DNA of 28,895 nucleotides from CAZVWQ01 sp964631275 (lineage in GTDB: Bacteria > Patescibacteriota > JACMRA01): assembly GCA_964631275.1 (NCBI GenBank), contig CAZVWQ010000021.1, positions 1-28,895 on the forward strand, in the 5' to 3' direction. Shown one piece after another: positions 23,415 through 28,895 of this stretch. The notes under the pieces were generated by a model. That model saw only the letters and a program-made list of their open reading frames with translations, was not told the origin of the DNA and did not search any database. Position numbers and translations under genes: made by a program. Each line of letters opens with the position of its first letter. Positions within the stretch are counted from its first letter, which is position 1.

Positions 23415-23700
23415 CTATTTTTGAATTTTCTTGGCTAAAATAAACTCTAGACAAAATTTGGTTAAATAATCTTTTTTTGACTTCATCTAAATTACCAAAA
23501 ACATCAAAAAACATTTTTTCGAACTTATTCCTAAATTCAAAATTCTGACCGTCTGCTTTGGCTAAACTTTCTAAATAACCAAAGAAATAATTAGTAGCCA
23601 AGGTTTTAATAAATAGAGGTGAAGAAGCAAGAGCATCTAGAATAGTATTAATACTGAATGGATCTTTTGCTGGAGTCATGGTTTCTAGTTTTTGTTCCAT
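23401..23700 (-). CDS. N-terminal part of the HEXXH protein (upstream frame)
   Basis: This 99-codon ORF starts one base after the decarboxylase stop and ends in TGA directly after nine A residues. Its sequence (helical, with MTPAKDPFSINTILDAL near the start) shows no known domain by itself. A +1 shift, or loss of one A, joins it to the following frame, which contains HESLH. It is the only ORF in the window ending in TGA, and the joint lies in a homopolymer, so I regard it as the 5' part of one gene. It could be a programmed or slippage-dependent frameshift, a recent mutation or a sequence error. Confidence 0.6.
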   Translation of the reverse strand: MEQKLETMTPAKDPFSINTILDALASSPLFIKTLATNYFFGYLESLAKADGQNFEFRNKFEKMFFDVFGNLDEVKKRLFNQILSRVYFSQENSKIDKKK

Positions 23701-23701
23701 A

Positions 23702-24781
23702 TTAAAACAAATGCTTGTTAATTTTTGTAACTCCAGGGCAAGGCTGGTTGTAGATTGTCCATTGCACAGACGGTAAATTTTCTAATCTCTTCTTTACTTC
23801 CTCAGAATCTTTTTTTTCGGTAATTACATGTACATTAGAGCCAGCGTCTAAGGTAAAGTAGGCTTGCAGATCGTCTTCTCTTCGCCACTTCATAACGTTG
23901 AGCATAATCTCCATAGATCCTGGTGACCAGTAGAATATAGGTGGTTTAGAAGTCATCATAACTGAGTGCATGGAGTTTGAGTCTTCTTCGATAAGCGGGC
24001 CAAGTTGGCGAATGTCTTTATCTAAAATTGCCTGCCTAGTTTGAGCGATTCTATCTTGCATCTCTGAGATTCTAGTCTCGTAATAAGGAGAAGTGTCAGC
24101 CATGAGATGTCCTTGGGAGCTAGAGACTAATTTTTTCTTTGGGTTTGTAATAGCTACAATATCAACCAAGTTCCAATGATTTTCATCTGTAATTTGTCTG
24201 GCATAACTTTCTTTATGCAGATGTTCTTTGAGCTCTGAAGCAAGATCTTCTGGGCTAAATCCACCGGCAGCTTGGATTGCTTCTTTGGGGGCCAAAAATT
24301 CTACAAAACCTCCCATAGCTGAGCGAATAGCTGAACCCGAACCACACAGCCTTATCTGTCTACTGAACTCTTCTTTGTCTGCAAATTCTTTTTCTAAACC
24401 ATACCCAAGAAGTAAAGCTCCGGTCAAAGCTGCAAAGCCAGAGGCTGAGCTAGCAATACCGACGTCGTTGGGGAAGTTGTTTTCAGTTTTGATTTTGGTT
24501 TTTTGAGTTGATTTAGCTAAACTTCTAATTCTTTCAATTTGTTTGAATAAAGCTTTAGGCTTATGATCTAGAGCCTGTAGTTTTTTATATTCTTGATTAA
24601 AAAATTTAACTTCAATTTGATCATTCTCAAAATCTCCAACTTCAACTGTAGTTGTAGTTATACAACCACTCATAGTCATAGAGATGCTGGTGTTACGAGC
24701 AATGTAGAGGTTGTGTTCACTTCTTCCCCAGTATTTTATAAAAGCAATATTAGCTGGGGCAACGACGGTAACTTTCACCAT
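23702..24781 (-). CDS. mvaD: Diphosphomevalonate decarboxylase (GHMP kinase superfamily)
   Basis: This enzyme converts mevalonate 5-diphosphate to isopentenyl diphosphate using ATP, the last step of the classical mevalonate pathway. The 359-residue product starts with APANIAFIKYWG (9-19 region), typical of the family. The GHMP ATP-binding loop is NDVGIASSASGFAALTGAL (105-123), and GSGSAIRSAMGGFVEF follows (147-162). The catalytic aspartate is in TLDAGSNVHV (D312). A related mevalonate-phosphate decarboxylase or kinase cannot be excluded. No other mevalonate gene is nearby. It heads an operon with the HEXXH gene, one base downstream. A TTGACA at 24821-24826 (minus strand) upstream has no good -10. 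No Shine-Dalgarno is seen. Confidence 0.88.
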   Translation of the reverse strand: MVKVTVVAPANIAFIKYWGRSEHNLYIARNTSISMTMSGCITTTTVEVGDFENDQIEVKFFNQEYKKLQALDHKPKALFKQIERIRSLAKSTQKTKIKTENNFPNDVGIASSASGFAALTGALLLGYGLEKEFADKEEFSRQIRLCGSGSAIRSAMGGFVEFLAPKEAIQAAGGFSPEDLASELKEHLHKESYARQITDENHWNLVDIVAITNPKKKLVSSSQGHLMADTSPYYETRISEMQDRIAQTRQAILDKDIRQLGPLIEEDSNSMHSVMMTSKPPIFYWSPGSMEIMLNVMKWRREDDLQAYFTLDAGSNVHVITEKKDSEEVKKRLENLPSVQWTIYNQPCPGVTKINKHLF

Positions 24782-24908
24782 AAATTTTACTTAACTTAAT
24801 CTCAGTCTAAAAATTCTTTATGTCAATTGATACTAGCAAGTTTTTTGAAGTAAAAGAATACACAACTTTTATAAAAATAAGTCAAAAAATACTATCTGTT
24901 AGCTTATT

Positions 24909-24953
24909 TATACTTTAATCAACCCAAATTAGAGCTTTTTGAATTTTCAAATA
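24909..24953 (-). repeat. R7 repeat copy b
   Basis: It shares an identical 23 bp core with 10819-10841 and a flanking TTTATACT. It lies about 130 bp upstream of the minus-strand decarboxylase start. Confidence 0.6.
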
Positions 24954-25253
24954 TTTTTTTTAATCTTTTTATTTATACCTAGTCGAACTCAAAGGCTAGG
25001 TTCCAAAAAAACTAAAATTTGCTTTGTAGTGGCTATAGATTAAAAGCCATAAACATAAAGGTAGTATTTGTATAGAAACTTTGTAAACAAAAAATAGGAT
25101 ACTAGTTGTAAATAGCAAGAAAAGGTTGTTATTATGTAATTAAGGTTTAAGATGTAAAAATCCTACAGGTTCTATATAATTAAAAAACAGTCATTATTAA
25201 AATTATTTTACCTTAAAATTTTACAAATCAAAAACTAAAAATCTAACTAAACT

Positions 25254-25262
25254 TGTTATAAT
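25254..25262 (+). promoter_or_regulatory. Extended -10 promoter of the ABC exporter operon
   Basis: TGTTATAAT is a perfect extended -10 element (TGn TATAAT). It would start transcription near 25269, giving a leader of about 105 nt. No matching -35 is seen, which is common with extended -10 promoters. Confidence 0.45.
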
Positions 25263-25373
25263 TGAAATCTAAAGATAAGCTTTGACAATTTCAAAAATTT
25301 AAACCTTTATTTTTAAGTCAATATTCCTTATTGCTAGCTTTGGTTTAACTACAAAAACAAAAAATAATAAGTT

Positions 25374-26285
25374 ATGAATCTGCCAGAACCTGAGATCCAA
25401 GCTACTCACGTGCCACGAGTAAAAACTAAAACTTCTGGTCAAGATTTAAGCCTTAAGAGTCCTCGTTACTCATCCAAAGAAATACTAAGAAAAGTAAATA
25501 TCGCTAGCCAAACCCGAAAGATTATTAATTCTAGACCAATAATTCAAGTTAAAAACTTAGTTAAAAAATACGGTGATTTTGTAGCTATCGACGGGGTTAC
25601 TTTTAATGTAAAAAAGGGGGAAATATTTGGAATTTTAGGGCCTAACGGAGCAGGTAAAACTACCACTTTAGAGATTATAGAAACAATTTTACCAAAAACT
25701 TCTGGCACAGTCCTTATTGACGGACTAAACGTAGAATTATATTCAGAAAAAATCAAAAGTTTAATTGGTGTCCAGCTACAGTCTAGTGGCTTTTATCCGA
25801 AGTTAAGTTTAATAGAAATTTTAAAGATGTTTGCCAGTATTTATGATACTAAAATTAAACCCGTTGAACTATTAGAAGCTGTAGGTCTAAAAGATAAAGC
25901 CAGGTCCTATGTAGATAAACTTAGTGGCGGACAAAAACAGAGATTTTCTATAACTACAACTTTAGTAGCTGATCCAGAGATTGTTTTTCTTGATGAACCA
26001 ACTACAGGGCTTGATCCTCAAGCTAGGCGTAAGTTATGGGATCTAATCTTGGAATTAAAAAAAGCTAATAAAACCATTGTTTTAACTACTCATTACATGG
26101 ATGAGGCTGAAGAGCTTTGTGATAGAATTGCAATTATGGATTCAGGTAAAATATTAGAAATAAACACAGCTGAAGGGTTTATAAAAGAACTCTTAGACAG
26201 AGGTTTTAGAAGGTCAGAAAGAAAACTACAAGCCACGCTTGAAGATGTATTTTTAGACTTAACTGGTAAAAATTGGAGAGACTAA
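25374..26285 (+). CDS. ABC transporter ATP-binding protein (DrrA-like)
   Basis: The 303-residue ATPase has Walker A GPNGAGKTT (89-97), signature LSGGQKQR (183-190), Walker B IVFLDE (203-208) and switch histidine H240 in TTHYMDEAEELCD. The tail ATLEDVFLDLTGKNW is typical of ABC-2-type exporters such as DrrA/CcmA. An N-terminal extension of about 55 polar residues precedes the usual domain start (IIQVKNLVKKYG). It is unusual and may be a start overcall or an added domain. The permease begins 6 bp downstream, so the two form one operon and one exporter. The substrate is unknown: drug, lipid or surface polymer. Confidence 0.92.
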   Translation: MNLPEPEIQATHVPRVKTKTSGQDLSLKSPRYSSKEILRKVNIASQTRKIINSRPIIQVKNLVKKYGDFVAIDGVTFNVKKGEIFGILGPNGAGKTTTLEIIETILPKTSGTVLIDGLNVELYSEKIKSLIGVQLQSSGFYPKLSLIEILKMFASIYDTKIKPVELLEAVGLKDKARSYVDKLSGGQKQRFSITTTLVADPEIVFLDEPTTGLDPQARRKLWDLILELKKANKTIVLTTHYMDEAEELCDRIAIMDSGKILEINTAEGFIKELLDRGFRRSERKLQATLEDVFLDLTGKNWRD

Positions 26286-26291
26286 TAACAT

Positions 26292-27374
26292 ATGACTAAA
26301 TATTTCAAACAATTTTTTTGCTTCTTTTGGTATACTCTTAAAAGTCAGATCAGGACACCGACAGCCTGGATTTGGGGTTTTTTATTTCCAATTATTTTTA
26401 TTATTTTATTTGGTTTTATAAGTAGCAGTCCAGAACCTAAAATCCAAATTGGAGTAGTTAAAAAAGATTTTAAGTTAAACAATGCATTGATCGATAAACT
26501 AACTTCACTAGAAGTTTATGAAATCCAAGAAAGTTTAGAATTCCAAGAACTTAATCGAGAGTTAATTGATGGTAACTTAGATGCCCTTGTCGATATAGTT
26601 AACGACAATGAACTAAAAATCTATACTAATGCTAATAGACCAGAAAATGCAAGTATAATATTACAAACCATTAATTCTATCAACGTTGAACTAACTTATC
26701 AGAAGTACCAAATCGAATCAGAAGCCATACAAGTGTCTACTGAAAAATTGAACGCTAGAGAAACTAACTACATTGATTTTGTGCTTCCTGGAATTCTTGG
26801 TTATTCTTTATTGTCATCTGCAGTTTTTGGAGTTTCTTATAGTTTTCTTTCTTTGCGTAAAACTAAAGTTCTTAAAAGAATTTTTGCTGCTCCAACTAGC
26901 CCTCTTAGTTTTTTATTAGGACAGTCTTTATCTAGATTTATTTTTATTTTTTTACAAACTATAATCCAACTAACCATAGCTATCTTAGCCTTTGATTTTG
27001 AGACTAAAAATCCAATAGGATATATAGACATGGCTTTGGTAATGGGTTTGGGTTTGTTTGTTTTTCTTAGCTTTGGCTATCTAATAGCAGGTATAGCTAA
27101 GACTGATGATATAGCAGCTCCATTAGCTAATTTGGTAGTTCTACCACAGTTTGTTTTGGCTGGAACTTTTTTTCCAATTAATACTTTACCAGAATGGCTG
27201 TCTAATATTATTCGTTTAATGCCCTTGTACAGTTTTAACCAAGCACTAAGAACTATTGCTCTAGAAGGCGAAAGAATCTTCAGTTCAGAAGTTTTTCCAG
27301 AGATAGGACTTTTAGCTTTATGGAGCGTAGCTGGGTATTTTATAGCTAGTAAAGTATTTAGATTTAGAGAGTAG
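26292..27374 (+). CDS. ABC-2 type transporter permease (DrrB-like)
   Basis: The 360-residue membrane subunit has an N-terminal helix (about 22-45, PTAWIWGFLFPIIFIILFG). An extracytoplasmic domain of about 120 residues follows, then five C-terminal helices (about 160-355). The ABC-2 signature region includes VLPGILGYSLLSSAVFG and the re-entrant segment NLVVLPQFVLAGTFFPINTL. It pairs with the preceding ATPase. A purine-rich GGAGAG ends about 11 nt before the ATG, inside the ATPase gene; this is the only clear Shine-Dalgarno-like sequence noted in the window. Confidence 0.9.
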   Translation: MTKYFKQFFCFFWYTLKSQIRTPTAWIWGFLFPIIFIILFGFISSSPEPKIQIGVVKKDFKLNNALIDKLTSLEVYEIQESLEFQELNRELIDGNLDALVDIVNDNELKIYTNANRPENASIILQTINSINVELTYQKYQIESEAIQVSTEKLNARETNYIDFVLPGILGYSLLSSAVFGVSYSFLSLRKTKVLKRIFAAPTSPLSFLLGQSLSRFIFIFLQTIIQLTIAILAFDFETKNPIGYIDMALVMGLGLFVFLSFGYLIAGIAKTDDIAAPLANLVVLPQFVLAGTFFPINTLPEWLSNIIRLMPLYSFNQALRTIALEGERIFSSEVFPEIGLLALWSVAGYFIASKVFRFRE

Positions 27375-27531
27375 TTTTTAAACCTATTTAGTATTTAAGA
27401 CTAGAAAGTAAAATAACAGCCAATAGTCACTAAACGGTAATTATACGCTAAATTTTTAGAAGGTTTTTTAAACATGATTATTTGTTATTATCTTGTTCGA
27501 CAAAAAAATAAATATATACCTGCCTTAGTTT

Positions 27532-28671
27532 ATGTCTGAAGATCGTGTCTATATAATGATGAGTGGAGGTGTTGACTCTTCTGTGGCTGCTAGCTTACTT
27601 CTTAATAAGGGGTATAAAGTAACTGGAGTCTATATAAAGTGTTGGAGTCTCGAGCAACTAGATAATATAGGAGTAAGTAGAGATTTGTATGCCTGTAACT
27701 GGGAAGACGACTTAGAAGATGCAAAATTAGTAGCTAATAAATTAGGTGTGGAATTTTTGATCTGGGATTTTCAGAAAGAGTATTTAGATAGAGTAGTTAA
27801 TTATATGCTTAAAGAATACCAGGTTGGTAGAACACCTAATCCAGATGTAATGTGTAATGCTGAAATCAAGTTTGGAATTTTTTTAAACAGAGCTTTTTTG
27901 CTGGATGGGGGATATGTGGCTACTGGGCACTATGCTAGAATTATTAAATATCAAAGCAAGTCTGTAATTGCTAGAGGCTTAGATAAAAATAAAGATCAAA
28001 GCTACTTTTTGTGGAATGTTAATCCTAAATATATTTCTAAAATTTTATTTCCAATTGGCGAGTTTAGTTCTAAGACGGAGGTTAGAAAATATGCCCAAGA
28101 AAAAAGATTAATTACAGCAAATAAAAAAGATTCTCAAGGCCTCTGTTTTGTAGGTAAAACTTCTTTACGAGAATTACTCTCTCAAAAACTAGGAGTCAAA
28201 GAAGGGGAGATAATTAACGAAGAAAGTGGGGAGGTTTTAGGTATTCACCCTGGAGCTCATTTGTATACTATTGGCCAGAGAGAGAAGCTAGGTTTGGCAG
28301 GGGGGCCTTGGTTTGTCTCTAAAATTGATATTGACCAAAACAAAGTTTATGTAATTCATGAAAATTTTATAAATAACCTATCGGCTACGGAGATTTTGAT
28401 TAAAGAAGTTAATTTGTTTACTGATTTAGACTATTCAAAAGAATATTTAGCCCAAACCAGATATAGGCAAAAACCTACTAAATGCCAAGTTAAAAAAGCT
28501 AATAAAAATCTTATAATTAAATTTATCAGTCCAGTACGATCAGTAGCAATTGGCCAGAGTTTAGTGATCTACGATTCTTCGGTTATGATAGGAGGTGGAA
28601 TTATAAGTGAATGTAAAAACTCAAATCTTACACCTTATACCCAGTCGCGTTTATTATTACCCAAAATTTAG
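27532..28671 (+). CDS. mnmA: tRNA-specific 2-thiouridylase
   Basis: MnmA puts the 2-thio group on the wobble uridine (U34) of tRNAs for Lys, Glu and Gln. The 379-residue protein has the PP-loop SGGVDSSV (11-18), the catalytic cysteines C108 in NPDVMCNAEIKFG and C205 in SQGLCFVG, and the conserved TGHYAR and KDQSYFL motifs. The central domain has HPGAHLYTIGQREKLG, and the C-terminal barrel ends normally. Length matches the family. It stands alone after the ABC operon. Repeat R6 overlaps its TAG stop codon. Confidence 0.95.
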   Translation: MSEDRVYIMMSGGVDSSVAASLLLNKGYKVTGVYIKCWSLEQLDNIGVSRDLYACNWEDDLEDAKLVANKLGVEFLIWDFQKEYLDRVVNYMLKEYQVGRTPNPDVMCNAEIKFGIFLNRAFLLDGGYVATGHYARIIKYQSKSVIARGLDKNKDQSYFLWNVNPKYISKILFPIGEFSSKTEVRKYAQEKRLITANKKDSQGLCFVGKTSLRELLSQKLGVKEGEIINEESGEVLGIHPGAHLYTIGQREKLGLAGGPWFVSKIDIDQNKVYVIHENFINNLSATEILIKEVNLFTDLDYSKEYLAQTRYRQKPTKCQVKKANKNLIIKFISPVRSVAIGQSLVIYDSSVMIGGGIISECKNSNLTPYTQSRLLLPKI

Positions 28672-28753
28672 CTCTTCATAAGCTAATAAAACTTTATTTA
28701 AGGTAAATTCTTAGCGGATAAATTGCTGATAACGATTAGCCCAAACAGTATAA
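28664..28753 (+). repeat. R6 repeat copy b
   Basis: It aligns with 12841-12926 and begins inside the last codons of mnmA, so the repeat includes the stop codon. It contains TAGCT/AGCTA as a small inverted repeat and the block TAACGATTA shared with copy a. Confidence 0.6.
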
Positions 28754-28895
28754 CGTTAAAACCAACTCTTAAAAGATAGATGAGAGTTTAGTTTGGTATT
28801 GAAAAAATATTCTTTTATTTCTTAAATTAGTTTTGTCTTATTAGTCAAAAAAGGTTATTTTAAAGCAAAAAACGTTAAATTTATGCAAAAACACT
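28672..28895. other. Window end, no gene recognised
   Basis: After the R6 copy, the last 140 bp are AT-rich. No ORF or RNA gene could be supported before the window ends. Confidence 0.4.

Larger units (their letters stand above)
24782..25373. other. Divergent intergenic region upstream of decarboxylase and ABC genes
   Basis: This 592 bp gap contains R7 copy b (24909-24953) and an extended -10 site (25254-25262) for the ABC genes. A short inverted repeat (TGGCT/AGCCA) lies near 25030-25050. No ORF is supported. Confidence 0.5.

Noticed and set aside
25400..25422. CTCACGTGCCACGAG as a possible parS site
   Set aside because: It lies inside the ABC ATPase gene and lacks the full TGTTTCACGTGAAACA symmetry.
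1..28895. CRISPR array or tRNA genes
   Set aside because: The repeats are dispersed, not regularly spaced, and have no Cas genes; no TPsiC-like GGTTCRA box with a cloverleaf was found.

Overview
This is a strongly AT-rich bacterial chromosome segment with about 18 protein genes. Coding sequence fills only about three quarters of the window, and the gaps are packed with short interspersed repeats. No tRNA, rRNA or CRISPR array was seen. The gene set suggests a small-genome bacterium, possibly Candidate Phyla Radiation (Patescibacteria). The reasons are a reduced DNA polymerase delta-prime-like protein, an isolated diphosphomevalonate decarboxylase, a CSLREA/beta-helix subtilase, a sortase and a membrane-anchored DsbA-like thioredoxin. 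Shine-Dalgarno sequences are almost absent. The phylum is inferred from gene content only.

Layout. 1-519 holds repeats. 520-1620 (-) is a thioredoxin-fold membrane protein, divergent from parB (1998-2870, +). 3285-5409 (-) is an overlapping pair: a VTT/TVP38 membrane protein and a mercuric-reductase-like flavoprotein. 5600-5815 is a decayed rve-type transposase. 5906-7123 (+) is an unknown coiled-coil membrane protein. 7256-7984 (-) is delta-prime-like, and 8650-10608 (-) is gyrB. 10938-12131 (-) is only the C-terminal half of a class I ribonucleotide reductase alpha subunit, with two NrdR-box-like palindromes about 210 bp upstream. 12603-14324 (+) is a possible small ORF and an O-antigen ligase-like protein. 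14777-17033 (-) is a divergent YrdC/Sua5-like protein and MsrA. 17242-20493 (-) is a large secreted subtilase, divergent from a sortase (21202-21876, +). 22584-24781 (-) is an operon of mevalonate-PP decarboxylase and a HEXXH protein split over two frames. 25374-27374 (+) is a DrrAB-type ABC exporter, followed by mnmA (27532-28671, +).

How the genes fit together. There is no single dominating pathway. Envelope functions recur (thioredoxin protein, VTT protein, subtilase, sortase, ABC exporter, O-antigen ligase-like protein), mixed with housekeeping genes (gyrB, parB, holB-like, mnmA, msrA, nrd).

The most distinctive material is non-coding. (1) R2 is a family of 109-121 bp elements with imperfect terminal inverted repeats and TA target duplications; two copies sit inside another repeat, so the empty site can be read directly. 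(2) R3 is an 80 bp repeat that lies just 3' of stop codons in a constant orientation in four of five clear copies. (3) R1 is a second family of roughly 91-93 bp with terminal inverted repeats. (4) The RNR fragment has tandem NrdR-like boxes with canonical 16 bp spacing. (5) The HEXXH gene is interrupted at an A9 run followed by TGA C, in a window where no other gene ends in TGA.
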